Below are positions 9,769-21,669 of a DNA stretch of 64,000 bases, piece by piece; the first letter of the stretch is position 1; each line of letters opens with the position of its first letter. This stretch comes from Caryophanon sp. (GTDB taxonomy: Bacteria > Bacillota > Bacilli > Bacillales_A > Planococcaceae), in contig JAHAYH010000025.1 of the NCBI GenBank assembly GCA_018384745.1, positions 1 to 64,000 of the forward strand, in the 5' to 3' direction. The position numbers were made by a program, and so were the translations under genes. The notes under the pieces were generated by a model, which searched no databases, had not been told where the DNA came from, and saw only the letters and a list, made by a program, of their open reading frames with translations.

Positions 9769-11541
9769 ATGGCTAAACGCACACATGTGGCTAGCGAAGT
9801 AACGTTAGACCAAGTTGAACAACAAGTAGTATTAAAAGGATGGGTACAAAAGCGTCGTGACTTAGGCGGTCTTATTTTCGTTGATTTACGTGATCGCTCA
9901 GGTATCGTCCAAGTCGTATTTGGCGACCAAAATAAAGAAGCATTAGCGCTTGCAGATAAAATTCGTTCTGAATATGTAATTGAAGTAACAGGTAAAGTAA
10001 TTAAACGCGAAGAAAACCAAGTCAACCCAAACATCGCTTCAGGTGAAATCGAAGTGTTAGCAGACTCATTAACAATCATTAACAAAGCAAAAACAACACC
10101 ATTTGCGATTGAAGATGATGTGGACGTAAACGAAGACTTACGTTTAAAATACCGCTATTTAGATTTACGTCGTCCAGTGATGTACGATACATTCAAAATG
10201 CGTTCAGACGTAACACGTACAATTCGTAACTTCTTACAAAATGAAGATTTCCTAGAAGTAGAAACACCAATTTTAACAAAATCAACACCAGAAGGCGCAC
10301 GTGACTACTTAGTACCATCTCGTGTACATGACGGTGAATTTTATGCCTTACCACAATCACCACAATTATTTAAGCAATTATTAATGGTCGGTGGTTTTGA
10401 AAAGTACTTCCAAATCGCACGCTGCTTCCGTGATGAAGATTTACGTGCAGACCGTCAACCAGAATTCACGCAAGTCGACATTGAAACATCATTCATGTCA
10501 ATGGATGAAATTTTAGAAATGAACGAGCGTTTAATTCAAGCGGTAATGAAAGACGTAAAAGGCATTGACGTACAAATTCCATTCAAGCGTATGCCATATA
10601 CAGAAGCGATGAATCGTTTCGGTTCAGATAAGCCAGATGTACGCTTCGGTTTAGAGCTAGTGGACTTATCAGACCTTGCAGAAAAAACAACATTAAAAGT
10701 ATTCACAGGTGCGATTGAAGATGGTGGCGTAGTGAAAGCAATCAACTTCAAAGGCGGCGCAGATACGTTTACGCGTAAAGAGCTTGACGAGTTAGCAAAC
10801 TTTGTAGCAATCTACAAAGCAAAAGGCTTAGCTTGGTTAAAAGTAACGGAAGAAGGCTTAGTAGGCCCAATCGCGAAGTTCTTCGGTGACGAAGTAACAG
10901 CAGCGTTAATCGAGCGTATGGATGCACAAGTTGGCGACTTATTATTATTCGGCGCGGACAAAGCAAACATCGTACATGACGCACTTGGCGCATTACGTTT
11001 AAAACTAGGAAAAGAGCACGGCTTAATTGACGAGTCGAAGTTCGAGTTCCTATGGATCGTGGATTGGCCATTATTCGAATACGACGCAGAAGAAGGTCGC
11101 TACTATGCAGCGCATCACCCATTCACACGTCCATTCGACGAAGATATCGCATTAATGGATACAGACCCAGCGGCAGTGCGTGCACAAGCATACGATATCG
11201 TATTAAACGGTTACGAGCTTGGTGGCGGATCACTTCGTATTTTCGAACCAGAATTACAAAACAAAATGTTCGAGCTTTTAGGTTTCTCTGAAGAAGAAGC
11301 AAAAGCACAATTTGGTTTCTTATTAGAAGCATTTGAGTACGGCGTTCCTCCACATGGTGGTTTAGCATTCGGTTTAGACCGTTTTGTGATGCTGCTTGCA
11401 GGTCGCACGAACTTACGTGATACAATCGCATTCCCGAAAACAGCAACAGCTTCATGCTTATTAACATCAGCACCATCTGAAGTATCAGCTGCACAATTAG
11501 ACGAGTTAAGCTTACGCATTAGCGCAACAGCTCGCAAATAA
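9769..11541 (+). CDS. aspS: Aspartyl-tRNA synthetase
   Basis: 590 residues, bacterial-type AspRS: N-terminal OB-fold anticodon-binding domain ([19 protein letters not shown]), class II catalytic core with [18 protein letters not shown] (about 224-241), the bacterial GAD insertion, and motif 3 [13 protein letters not shown] (about 538-550). The anticodon-binding loop has Leu in RRDLGG rather than the His reported for some non-discriminating AspRS enzymes, which leans toward a discriminating enzyme. Second gene of the hisS operon (21-base gap, GGAGC Shine-Dalgarno). Confidence 0.97.
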   Translation: MAKRTHVASEVTLDQVEQQVVLKGWVQKRRDLGGLIFVDLRDRSGIVQVVFGDQNKEALALADKIRSEYVIEVTGKVIKREENQVNPNIASGEIEVLADSLTIINKAKTTPFAIEDDVDVNEDLRLKYRYLDLRRPVMYDTFKMRSDVTRTIRNFLQNEDFLEVETPILTKSTPEGARDYLVPSRVHDGEFYALPQSPQLFKQLLMVGGFEKYFQIARCFRDEDLRADRQPEFTQVDIETSFMSMDEILEMNERLIQAVMKDVKGIDVQIPFKRMPYTEAMNRFGSDKPDVRFGLELVDLSDLAEKTTLKVFTGAIEDGGVVKAINFKGGADTFTRKELDELANFVAIYKAKGLAWLKVTEEGLVGPIAKFFGDEVTAALIERMDAQVGDLLLFGADKANIVHDALGALRLKLGKEHGLIDESKFEFLWIVDWPLFEYDAEEGRYYAAHHPFTRPFDEDIALMDTDPAAVRAQAYDIVLNGYELGGGSLRIFEPELQNKMFELLGFSEEEAKAQFGFLLEAFEYGVPPHGGLAFGLDRFVMLLAGRTNLRDTIAFPKTATASCLLTSAPSEVSAAQLDELSLRISATARK

Positions 11542-11547
11542 TGACTG

Positions 11548-11581
11548 ATCCCGTTCGAGCACGTCTCGAACGGGATTTTTG
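11548..11581 (+). terminator. Intrinsic terminator after aspS
   Basis: A 12-bp perfect stem ATCCCGTTCGAG / CTCGAACGGGAT, then TTTTTGA. It ends the hisS-aspS operon just before the 6S RNA locus. Confidence 0.92.
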
Positions 11582-11810
11582 ATGGTCATGATTATTTCAG
11601 TTGTTCAGTTGTTCGAGGCTTTTTTGTTCGTCAAACCGGCAAACGACGCATTTTTGTATACGCTTTCAAAAAAAAGGTGACAAATTCATAGTCTTTTGTA
11701 TCATTTTTTAGAAAATTTGCGCAGTTAGTTGAAATGTGAAAATATGATGTGGTAATATAACGGTAATACGAATCACACTTACTTATACACCAAACTCTTG
11801 TATTATATTT

Positions 11811-12005
11811 GACCGAACATTTGAACATTGGGAGTCTAAAATTTGTGCGATCGCGAACATGCCCCATTGGAGCGGGAAGTTCAATGTCGCCGTGCGGACA
11901 CCCACCTGCTAGCGAGCGGGTTCAAAACTTGCAAGGGGTAAGTAAGCTGTGGTTCGTCATTTACGTGAAACAAGCTAACTGCATGTATGAGGTTAGCTTG
12001 TTTTG
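11811..12005 (+). ncRNA. ssrS: 6S RNA (SsrS/BsrA-type), RNA polymerase regulator
   Basis: No protein fits here, but the segment looks like 6S RNA, which binds sigma-A RNA polymerase by mimicking an open promoter. The 5' end GACCGAAC (11811-11818) can pair with GGTTCGTC near 11951-11958 to form the closing stem. The inner part resembles E. coli 6S in order: a CATGC-CC...GGG-AAG stretch, GTCGCCGTGCGGACACCCACCT, then TTGCAAGGGGTAAG..GCTGTGG. A strong terminator hairpin closes it (11968-12005). It lies directly downstream of aspS, the site of 6S-1 (bsrA) in B. subtilis. A -10 TATTAT at 11801-11806 fits a start near 11811. Length near 150-195 bases depending on processing. Confidence 0.85.
11968..12005 (+). 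terminator. Intrinsic terminator of the 6S RNA gene
   Basis: Stem AAACAAGCTAAC (11968-11979) pairing with GTTAGCTTGTTTT, 12-base loop and T-rich end. Confidence 0.9.
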
Positions 12006-12133
12006 TGTTGCGCTTATTAAATCGCGCACGAATAAAATATGGCGAAAATGTTACGTCGGTAATCGAAATCAAGATTGTGCGATTGAAAAAAACATATACG
12101 AACATGGCTGTGTAAGCTATGATAAACGAGATA

Positions 12134-12145
12134 CATACATGTATG
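12134..12145. promoter_or_regulatory. 12-bp perfect palindrome upstream of nagB, possible operator
   Basis: CATACATGTATG is a perfect dyad ending 33 bases before the nagB start codon, in a 170-base stretch with no gene. It could be a repressor site, but it is short and could be chance; no regulator gene is adjacent. Confidence 0.3.
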
Positions 12146-12178
12146 ATGGAATGAAAGTAATAGGAGTGACTTACATAG

Positions 12179-12883
12179 ATGGAAATTCGTTATTTTGAAA
12201 ACCGCGAAGAGTTATACGCGGCAGCAAGCAAACATTTTGAACAAGCAGTAGCAAACGGTGCGCGTACATTCGGTTTAGCGACAGGTGGCACAATGGAGCC
12301 ATTATATGAAAACTTACGCAACAGCGACGTTGATTTCTCAGCAGCAACAAGCTTCAACTTAGATGAATATGCAGGGATCCCAAAACAATCGGAGCATAGC
12401 TATTACACATATATGCACGAGCAATTATTTAACGCGAAGCCATTTGCACAATCGTTTGTACCAGTAGGAGATGTAGACGATTTAGCGGCAGCAGCACGTG
12501 AATATGAAGCGTTGCTACAAGCAAATGAGCGTGACATTCAATTGTTAGGTGTAGGCGAAAATGGTCACATTGCATTCAATGAGCCAGGCACAGCATTTGA
12601 TAGTGAGACGCATGTGATTGCATTAACACCTTCAACACGTGAAGCGAACGCGCGCTTCTTCTCATCGCTTGATGAAGTGCCAACACACGCGGTTACAATG
12701 GGAATCGCGTCTATTTTACAGGCGAAAGAGATCGTGTTAATTGCATGTGGTGAAAACAAGCGCCCAGCGATGGAAGCGTTAGTAGATGGCACGGTAACCG
12801 TTGACGTACCGGTGTCAGTATTAAACAATCATCCAAACGTTGTCATTTACACAGACTTAAAATTACCAGTAGCGGTTAAATAA
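12179..12883 (+). CDS. nagB: Glucosamine-6-phosphate deaminase
   Basis: 234 residues, the compact Firmicute form of NagB, which converts glucosamine-6-phosphate to fructose-6-phosphate plus ammonia in amino-sugar catabolism. Visible: LATGGTMEPLY (about 32-42), NLDEYAGI (about 61-68, with the catalytic Asp), LLGVGENGHIAFNEPG (about 122-137, with the catalytic His). No nagA or GntR-type nagR neighbour is present, so it stands alone between 6S RNA and tcdA, which is not its place in B. subtilis. Shine-Dalgarno AGGAGTG precedes the ATG. Confidence 0.95.
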   Translation: MEIRYFENREELYAAASKHFEQAVANGARTFGLATGGTMEPLYENLRNSDVDFSAATSFNLDEYAGIPKQSEHSYYTYMHEQLFNAKPFAQSFVPVGDVDDLAAAAREYEALLQANERDIQLLGVGENGHIAFNEPGTAFDSETHVIALTPSTREANARFFSSLDEVPTHAVTMGIASILQAKEIVLIACGENKRPAMEALVDGTVTVDVPVSVLNNHPNVVIYTDLKLPVAVK

Positions 12884-12890
12884 TGACGTG

Positions 12891-12926
12891 AAAGCGAGTT
12901 GCTTTGTGCAGCTCGTTTTTGTTTTG
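12891..12926 (+). terminator. Intrinsic terminator after nagB
   Basis: Stem AGCGAGTTGC / GCAGCTCGTT with a short loop and TTTTTGTTTTG tail. Confidence 0.75.
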
Positions 12927-13017
12927 TTCGGAAGTTACTTGCTAATTCCGATAAATTTAGTTATATTTTAAGCGATGCAAATTTTTGCGCATTTATAATT
13001 AAAGGTGGAATGACAAT

Positions 13018-13779
13018 ATGTTACATCAATTTTCTCGTAACGAGCTCGCAATCGGTACAGAAGGGCTTGAGAAGTTAAAAAATACAACAGTTGCAATTTT
13101 AGGTGTCGGCGGTGTCGGTTCGTTCGCAGCAGAAGCATGTGCACGAAGCGGTGTGGGTCGCATTATTTTAGTAGATAAAGATAACGTCGATATTACAAAC
13201 GTTAACCGTCAGCTAGTGGCGTATTTATCGACGGTCGGTCAATCAAAGTCAGGTGTGATGAAAGAGCGCATTGCAGACATTAATCCTGAATGTGAAGTAA
13301 TTGATATGCATATGTTTTATACGGAAGAAACATATGAAGACTTTTTTGCACAAGGCATTGATTATGTCATCGATGCGAGTGATACAGTAATGTACAAAAT
13401 CCACATTATGAAGGAATGCTTAAAACGCGACATTCCAATCATTTCAAGCATGGGTGCTGCCAACAAAATGGACCCAACGCGCTTCCAAATTGCCGATATT
13501 TCAAAAACGCATACAGATCCACTTGCAAAAGTAATCCGTACAAAACTACGCAAAGAGGGCATTAAAAAAGGCATTACGGTTGTGTTCTCAGACGAATCGC
13601 CAATCGTTGTGCGTCCAGACGTTGCACAATACGTAGGAAAGCCAGAAGCGGATATTCGTAAAGCGCAATTACCGCCATCATCGAATGCGTTTGTCCCATC
13701 AGTTGCAGGTTTAATCGCAGCGAGCTGGGTCATTAACAGCATTTTAAAAGATGTAAAAATTACGCGCGTACAAGGATAA
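13018..13779 (+). CDS. tcdA: tRNA threonylcarbamoyladenosine dehydratase (TcdA/YrvM)
   Basis: 253 residues of the E1/MoeB-like ThiF superfamily. TcdA cyclises the N6-threonylcarbamoyl group at tRNA A37 to ct6A using ATP. The nucleotide-binding loop ILGVGGVGSFAAEACARSG (about 30-48), the LVDKDNVDITNVNRQ adenylation segment (about 58-72) and the Arg/Asn pair are present. It follows aspS/6S RNA as yrvM does in B. subtilis, with nagB interposed. GGTGG Shine-Dalgarno before the ATG. Confidence 0.95.
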   Translation: MLHQFSRNELAIGTEGLEKLKNTTVAILGVGGVGSFAAEACARSGVGRIILVDKDNVDITNVNRQLVAYLSTVGQSKSGVMKERIADINPECEVIDMHMFYTEETYEDFFAQGIDYVIDASDTVMYKIHIMKECLKRDIPIISSMGAANKMDPTRFQIADISKTHTDPLAKVIRTKLRKEGIKKGITVVFSDESPIVVRPDVAQYVGKPEADIRKAQLPPSSNAFVPSVAGLIAASWVINSILKDVKITRVQG

Positions 13780-13783
13780 ACTA

Positions 13784-13821
13784 CACGCTCCGTTCAACAA
13801 CTGTTGACGGAGTGTTTTTTT
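13784..13821 (+). terminator. Intrinsic terminator after tcdA, adjoining the next Shine-Dalgarno
   Basis: Stem GCTCCGTTCAACA / TGTTGACGGAGT (one bulge) followed by TTTTTTT ending at 13821. The Shine-Dalgarno AAAGGAGG of the next gene starts at 13824, so there is no room for a promoter in between. Confidence 0.8.
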
Positions 13822-13838
13822 ATAAAGGAGGACAAAAC

Positions 13839-14216
13839 ATGGACAATCATTTTGCATTGATGTACACAGGACGCAATTTAATGGATGAGCTCGGCACTGT
13901 ACAAGTGACGATTGAGCGAGCGGAAGGACGCATTCACGTGCTCGATTTACAGTACGTATGTGAGCCGCAATATGACTACAGAAAGAAAGCGTATACATTT
14001 TCAGACGAAACGACGCAATTTGCGCGCGTGTTGTTTGAAAAGCAAATTGTGTGCACAGAAATAGTAAATTTTAATGACTGGGTTCAAAATATTGATTGGC
14101 TTTTTTATTGCTCAAAACCTTTGATTTTACGCTGTTTTCAACAGAAATGGATGACGTACACACGAGAGGATCAGGAACCGGTTTTATACAAAAAGTATAT
14201 GCAAAGCATTACATAA
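13839..14216 (+). CDS. Unrecognised 125-residue protein
   Basis: I do not recognise this family. The start at 13839 is chosen because AAAGGAGG lies 8 bases upstream; an in-frame ATG further up falls in the tcdA terminator. The protein is soluble-looking, without signal peptide or membrane helix, rich in Tyr/Phe/Gln and with a mostly beta-like N-terminal half (MDELGTVQVTIERAEGRIH) and the sequence NFNDWVQNIDWLFYCSK in the C-terminal half. It is transcribed in the direction of tcdA but behind its terminator. Confidence 0.7.
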   Translation: MDNHFALMYTGRNLMDELGTVQVTIERAEGRIHVLDLQYVCEPQYDYRKKAYTFSDETTQFARVLFEKQIVCTEIVNFNDWVQNIDWLFYCSKPLILRCFQQKWMTYTREDQEPVLYKKYMQSIT

Positions 14217-14390
14217 AAATTGGAATAAAAAAGAAAATTTAAAATGCGGATTTGCAAGAAATGTTAATGAAATGACCATTTTCTATGTTTTATTCACAAA
14301 TTTGCCTTATTTTCGAAAACTGAGCGACTATTCAATTTGACGTTGCTATAATGTGTGTAAGGGGAATGTGAATGATAAGGGGATGAACAT

Positions 14391-14888
14391 ATGAATTTGA
14401 AATTAAAATTAAATGAATTAGATATTATTTCAATGCAAGAACAAGTGGATGAAATTGTTTTCAATTACATCGATACATCCGCGAATTACGAGCAAGCATA
14501 TAAACAAATTGCGCCGAAGCTAGATGAAGCGATGCAGTTTTTACAACGTTATTTAGAGAAAAATAGCTTACAAGTACCACCTAGCAATACATACTGGACA
14601 ATTTTTGCAGGTCTTGTATCGAAGCTAGCGTATTTTAAAGCATTTACGATGTGGAAATTGCAGCATGGATCAAGAGAGGAAATGAATCGTTTATTCGTTG
14701 CGAGTGCTTACGTATTGCCAAACAAAGAGACAGAGGCAAGTGAAGAAATTTTAGAAGATATTGCTGTACAATACCGCATTTTCCAACAACAACGCAATGA
14801 GCAGGCAATTGATTTACATGAAGATGCATTGTCACAAAAACTATCGACAACAGATTGCTTAGCGTATATTGTTAAGCATTTAGCATAA
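14391..14888 (+). CDS. Unrecognised 165-residue helical protein
   Basis: No family recognised. Start ATG 14391 follows AAGGGGATGAAC. The predicted protein is almost entirely alpha-helical and charged, with no signal peptide or transmembrane segment: N-terminal KLKLNELDIISMQEQVDEI, a helical middle with YWTIFAGLVSKLAYFKAF, and a Glu-rich stretch NKETEASEEILEDIAVQY. It stands alone between two terminators and upstream of a chemoreceptor gene on the same strand. Function unknown. Confidence 0.72.
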   Translation: MNLKLKLNELDIISMQEQVDEIVFNYIDTSANYEQAYKQIAPKLDEAMQFLQRYLEKNSLQVPPSNTYWTIFAGLVSKLAYFKAFTMWKLQHGSREEMNRLFVASAYVLPNKETEASEEILEDIAVQYRIFQQQRNEQAIDLHEDALSQKLSTTDCLAYIVKHLA

Positions 14889-14922
14889 AAAAAAGCGTCC
14901 TCGCTGTAGGGCGCTTTTTTGT
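14887..14922 (+). terminator. Intrinsic terminator after the 165-residue protein
   Basis: Stem AAAAGCGTCC / GGGCGCTTTT with an 8-base loop and TTTTTT. Confidence 0.85.
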
Positions 14923-15146
14923 TAGTTATCATAACTATTGCCGGTCATGTAAGGAAAACCCTTATTTTTATAACACTGTAGCGTCACGTGTTTAAAAAAA
15001 TATATACGAATCTAACAGTACGTGTGACAGAGCTGGCGGTGCAATGATCCGCGTCACGATCGTTTACATCGTCGTGTATTTGTTGAAATGTAGCACTTTT
15101 ATCACATACACTTAATACTATAAAGGTATGGAAGAAGGGGTTGCGC

Positions 15147-17294
15147 ATGAGGAAATTCGGATGGCTATCGTGGAAAGAGGGGTTCCCACTATGGATTTCG
15201 TCCATGCTGAATCATCGGAATGTTCGGGAGCATGAAGACGTATTTGAAAGCATTGCGCGAAATCGCGTCAGCGTACTAACAGAATGGGCGAATGATCGAT
15301 GGGCATCGCTCGTTAGCCGCGTAGAGGAGCTGCAATACATACAACAAGCGCAGTATAACGACTATTTACTTGCATCCAAAGAGCGCAGTACGTACTTTAC
15401 GGAGTTATTTTTAGTGAATGACGAAGCGGTCGTGTATGCGTCGAGCTACAACAAACATATCGGCACAACGTACAAAGAAGCGGAATACGGTCGCGCGCTT
15501 CGCGAAGTGATGAAAGCGAAAAAGCCGCTGCTGTATGGACCGATTGTAGATCCGTGGACGGAGGAAATTGGACGAAGGACGTCGATGTTTCACGATGCCG
15601 TAACGCTATTGTTTATGCAGCCAATTATGGATCATGGTGAAGTAACATCGATCTTAATCGCACGTGTGCCAAACGACGTCGTTGGTGATTTAATTCAGCG
15701 AGAAGCTGGCCATATTTATGCGGATTCAGGGGATAACTATTTATTTATGATCAAGCCGTACTTTCACCGAGATATTTTACCTGGCACCGCGTTATCACGC
15801 AGTCGCTTTGAAGACGCGTCGTTTTCGCTTGGAGAAAATTTAAAAGCAGGCATTCAAACGAAGCAATGGGGCACTGTGCAAATTCAGCAGCATACGGAGT
15901 TTGAAATTCGCTTTACAGATCCTGCGACAAAAGAGCTGCACCCCGGTGTTGCGCAAACGATTGCGAACGGAGAAAACTTACAAGTGACGTTTCCAGGGTA
16001 TTCGGATTACCGCCACATTCCCGTTGTCGGAAAAGGTGTAACGTTTCAAATGCCGCATAGTTTAGATGTTTGGGGGATGATGTGTGAGGCGGATTTAGAG
16101 GAAGTATACCGCACCCGTTCGATTGGCTTAACGCTCGGCGCAAGCTTTATTGCCTTTATGTGTGCCAACATCGTGTTGTTTCAGCTCATGATTGATCTAC
16201 ATGTACCACCGATGGGCATTTTGGCGATTAATTTATTGTATGTCCTAGCTGGTGGCTATTTCTTTATTGAACGCCGATTAAAGCCAATTGTGGCACAAGT
16301 GCGAACGATGACGCATGCGGTGCAACAAATTGCAGAAGGTGGCGGCGATTTAACGAGGCGCATTCCACAAAATATGCTCGCACGCAATGAAATTGGCATG
16401 ATGGGGCGTTGGGTGAATAACTTTGTCGATTCACAAAATCATTTGCTCGCAAAAGTAAAAGAAACGACAAAGCGTGTGACGCAAACGAATGTCGTGCTAC
16501 ATGAAAAAACGACACAAGTGGAACAACAATCTGTACACGTACAGCAAGAAGTACAAGAAATGTTTGTGGCGATGGATCAACAGCTATATGATGTACGCGA
16601 GGCGATAACGCGGATCGATGCGATTCGAGCAACGATGGATGCACTCGAACGGCAATCACAGCGCCATTTAGAAGAAGCGCAGCAGCAAGTGAGCGGCATT
16701 CGTCATAAAATGACAGCCATCGTAAATGAAGTGGTGCAAGCACAAGTCATCACGAAAGAATTTTCGGAATCTTCAAAGAATATAGAGGGTGTTGTCATCT
16801 CCATTCGCTCGATTGCGGATCAAACGAATTTACTTGCATTAAATGCGTCAATCGAAGCGGCACGCGCTGGCGAACACGGCAAAGGCTTTGCAGTCGTAGC
16901 AGAGGAAATTCGCAAGCTTGCGACCGATACGAAAGAGGCAACGATAGAAATTGATGAAACACTTCGTCACATTGAGTCAAGTGCGGTTGCTGTTGAAGAT
17001 GCCATTGTGCATAGTTCCGTTGAAGTAAAGCGCGGCGCAAGCTATATTGAAGACGTACAACATATGTTAGAGCAAATGGCAACAGAAGGGCAAAGCGAGC
17101 AAGCGACAGAGCAAATGCGCGACATTATTCAAAGCATCGCTGCAAGCAGTGAACAAAATATACGAGCTGCGACGAACGTCGAGGAAGCGATGAAGCACAT
17201 GCTAACCATTATGCAACAAGTGCAACATGAGACGGACCGAAGTGGCTTAGTCATTCGCAACTTAGCACAAACAGTGAATAAATTTGACGTATAA
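15147..17294 (+). CDS. Methyl-accepting chemotaxis protein with N-terminal Cache-like sensor and membrane hairpin
   Basis: 715 residues. Start ATG 15147 is preferred over TTG 15141 because AAGGGG ends six bases before it. Residues about 40-310 resemble a double-Cache-type sensor ([18 protein letters not shown]...[19 protein letters not shown]), but no transmembrane helix precedes it. Two hydrophobic helices follow at about 325-350 and 352-375, then a HAMP-like stretch, coiled coil and the MCP tip [20 protein letters not shown] with [14 protein letters not shown]. Topology therefore looks unusual (see findings). It should signal through CheA/CheW. A strong terminator separates it from convergent rarA. 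Confidence 0.9.
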   Translation: MRKFGWLSWKEGFPLWISSMLNHRNVREHEDVFESIARNRVSVLTEWANDRWASLVSRVEELQYIQQAQYNDYLLASKERSTYFTELFLVNDEAVVYASSYNKHIGTTYKEAEYGRALREVMKAKKPLLYGPIVDPWTEEIGRRTSMFHDAVTLLFMQPIMDHGEVTSILIARVPNDVVGDLIQREAGHIYADSGDNYLFMIKPYFHRDILPGTALSRSRFEDASFSLGENLKAGIQTKQWGTVQIQQHTEFEIRFTDPATKELHPGVAQTIANGENLQVTFPGYSDYRHIPVVGKGVTFQMPHSLDVWGMMCEADLEEVYRTRSIGLTLGASFIAFMCANIVLFQLMIDLHVPPMGILAINLLYVLAGGYFFIERRLKPIVAQVRTMTHAVQQIAEGGGDLTRRIPQNMLARNEIGMMGRWVNNFVDSQNHLLAKVKETTKRVTQTNVVLHEKTTQVEQQSVHVQQEVQEMFVAMDQQLYDVREAITRIDAIRATMDALERQSQRHLEEAQQQVSGIRHKMTAIVNEVVQAQVITKEFSESSKNIEGVVISIRSIADQTNLLALNASIEAARAGEHGKGFAVVAEEIRKLATDTKEATIEIDETLRHIESSAVAVEDAIVHSSVEVKRGASYIEDVQHMLEQMATEGQSEQATEQMRDIIQSIAASSEQNIRAATNVEEAMKHMLTIMQQVQHETDRSGLVIRNLAQTVNKFDV

Positions 17295-17300
17295 CAAATC

Positions 17301-17341
17301 AATACGGCAGTGAAGGATGCCCTTCGCTGCCGTATTTTTTG
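17301..17341 (+). terminator. Intrinsic terminator after the second chemoreceptor
   Basis: A 16-bp stem AATACGGCAGTGAAGG / CCTTCGCTGCCGTATT with loop ATGC, then TTTTTTG. It lies between convergent genes; on the minus strand the T tract is weak. Confidence 0.9.
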
Positions 17342-17344
17342 TAG

Positions 17345-18628
17345 CTATTGTTGCTTAAATGTATGAAGACGTTCATAAATCGTGGCAAGGCGTTTTTCTT
17401 CGCCAGCAATAACCGGTGTATAAAATGTTGTGCCTTCGACATTGTCAGGTAAATATTGCTGTTTCACCCAACCGCCAAATGTGCCGACGGGTGTATTGTG
17501 AGGATATTGATAGCCGCCGTGACCGAGCGCGGCAGCACCTGCGTAATGCGTATCGCGTAAATGTAGCGGAATGTCGCCTGTTTTGCCGTTATGAATAGCA
17601 TCAATCGCCGCATCGAGCGCTTTATACGCCGAGTTTGATTTTTCGCTTAAGCACATGAGGACGACCGCATTTGCAAGTGGAATGCGTGCTTCTGGTAAGC
17701 CGAGACGTTCACTCGCTTGCACAGCTGCGAGCACTTGTGTACCGATTTGTGGATTTGCAAGTCCAATGTCTTCATACGCCATGACGAGCAGGCGGCGATT
17801 GACAGCCACGAGGTCACCACTTTCAAGCAAATGCGCTAAATAATAAAGCGCTGCATCGACGTCACTGCCGCGCACCGATTTTTGCAATGCTGATAATAAA
17901 TTGTAAAAATGCGACCCTTTTTGATCGCCGTACACACCGATGCGTTTTGCTAAGCTCGCAATTGTCGCATCGCGTACAAGCGTCACGCCATCTTCTTCAT
18001 CAGACGCATAATACACCGATTCTAGCAACGTCAGCGCTTTACGTGCATCGCCATTGGACGCAGTGGCAATTGCCGTTACTTGTGCATCTGTTATGGTGAT
18101 GGGATATTTTCCAAGTCCGTTGTCGCGGTCTTGCAGCGCGCGTGTAATGACAAGCTCCATCTCCTCGATCGTTAACCGTTTGAGCTGGGCAATTTCACCA
18201 CAGCGTGAGCGAATGGCAGGGTTGACGTCATGAAACGGGTTTTCAGTCGTCGCACCAATTAAGACGATGGCACCACTTTCTACATGTGGCAGCAGCGTAT
18301 CTTGCTGCAGTTTATTAAAGCGATGAATCTCATCTAAAAATAGCAGCACTTTGCCACTAATACGCGCCTCGACAACAATGTCTTCTACATCTTTTTTACC
18401 AGCTTGTGTGGCATTTAACGCAAAGAATGGCAGCTTTGATGAGCCAGCAATGGCGTATGCAATCGATGTTTTGCCAATGCCTGGTTCGCCGTAGAGCAAC
18501 ATCGATGGCACGTGCTGCTGTTGAATCATTTTATAAAGTGCCGTATGCGGTCCGATGACATGCTGCTGCCCGACGATGTCATCGATTGTTTGAGGGCGCA
18601 TGCGGTATGCTAACGGTTCAATGGCCAT
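17345..18628 (-). CDS. rarA: Replication-associated recombination protein A (RarA/MgsA), AAA+ ATPase
   Basis: 427 residues. RarA is a clamp-loader-like AAA+ ATPase acting at stalled replication forks. Walker A GEPGIGKTS (about 47-55), Walker B LFLDEIHRFNK (about 96-106), sensor 1 IGATTENP and the C-terminal MgsA tetramerisation domain (about 240-425) are visible. It is the YrvN homologue and is divergent from cymR as in B. subtilis. ATG with AGGAGTGAGAAA upstream. Confidence 0.95.
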   Translation of the reverse strand: MAIEPLAYRMRPQTIDDIVGQQHVIGPHTALYKMIQQQHVPSMLLYGEPGIGKTSIAYAIAGSSKLPFFALNATQAGKKDVEDIVVEARISGKVLLFLDEIHRFNKLQQDTLLPHVESGAIVLIGATTENPFHDVNPAIRSRCGEIAQLKRLTIEEMELVITRALQDRDNGLGKYPITITDAQVTAIATASNGDARKALTLLESVYYASDEEDGVTLVRDATIASLAKRIGVYGDQKGSHFYNLLSALQKSVRGSDVDAALYYLAHLLESGDLVAVNRRLLVMAYEDIGLANPQIGTQVLAAVQASERLGLPEARIPLANAVVLMCLSEKSNSAYKALDAAIDAIHNGKTGDIPLHLRDTHYAGAAALGHGGYQYPHNTPVGTFGGWVKQQYLPDNVEGTTFYTPVIAGEEKRLATIYERLHTFKQQ

Positions 18629-18779
18629 TTTCTCACTCCTTCATATATGGTAGTATAGCATTTGAGAAAAACCGTGCCAAAAGCATAGGCTCGACACAAG
18701 ACGCATCGGTAATTTATGCTATAATAAAATAGATAGGATTTATCGGTAATAACGACAAAAAATTTTGAGGTGTTTGAAG

Positions 18780-19199
18780 ATGAAAATTTCTACTAAAGGT
18801 CGATACGGTTTAACGATTATGATTGAGCTGGCAAAGCATTACGGACAAGGACCGCTACCACTTCGTCAAATTGCAGCGGAAAAAAACTTATCAGAAGCGT
18901 ATTTAGAGCAGCTTGTATCGCCACTGCGCAACTCAGGGCTTGTAAAAAGTGTACGCGGTGCATACGGTGGCTATATGTTAGCACATCCACCAGCAGAAAT
19001 TTCTGCTGCTGACGTCATTCGTGTTTTAGAAGGACCGATTCAACCAGTTGAAGGGATCGAGGAAGAGGAATCGCCGCAGCGTGAACTTTGGATTCGCATT
19101 CGTGACGCGGTGAAAAATGTACTCGATACAACGAGTTTAGAAGATTTAGCAACACATACAGATTCAGAGCCACTTGATGGCTACATGTTCTATATTTAA
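18780..19199 (+). CDS. cymR: Rrf2-family cysteine metabolism repressor CymR
   Basis: 139 residues, Rrf2 winged-helix regulator. Start ATG 18780 after TTGAGG; an in-frame TTG 15 bases upstream is less likely. The N-terminus MKISTKGRYGLTIMIELAK and the recognition helix around SEAYLEQLVSPLRNSGLV are typical. There are no cysteines, so it is not an iron-sulfur sensor of the IscR type; this fits CymR, which works with CysK to repress sulfur-uptake genes. Its position upstream of iscS and mnmA is the conserved one (yrzC). Confidence 0.92.
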   Translation: MKISTKGRYGLTIMIELAKHYGQGPLPLRQIAAEKNLSEAYLEQLVSPLRNSGLVKSVRGAYGGYMLAHPPAEISAADVIRVLEGPIQPVEGIEEEESPQRELWIRIRDAVKNVLDTTSLEDLATHTDSEPLDGYMFYI

Positions 19200-19213
19200 G
19201 GAGACGTTTACAA

Positions 19214-21549
<2,336 letters not shown>

Positions 21550-21553
21550 ACTG

Positions 21554-21586
21554 TCGGTAGAGGGGAGACTCTCTGCCGATTTTTCA
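21554..21586 (+). terminator. Intrinsic terminator after mnmA
   Basis: Stem TCGGTAGAG / CTCTGCCGA (one wobble) followed by TTTTTC. Confidence 0.8.
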
Positions 21587-21669
21587 AGTGGCGCACATGT
21601 GGACGTATGATTCATAATAGCGAACGGGCCAAAATAGGTGAATGAACAAATGTAAATGGAGGAATCACG

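Noticed and set aside
11809-12198. Open frame of 129 codons across the 6S RNA locus
   Set aside because: It lacks a Shine-Dalgarno, overlaps the 6S terminator and nagB start, and the DNA there shows RNA-gene features (closing stem, terminator, synteny with bsrA).
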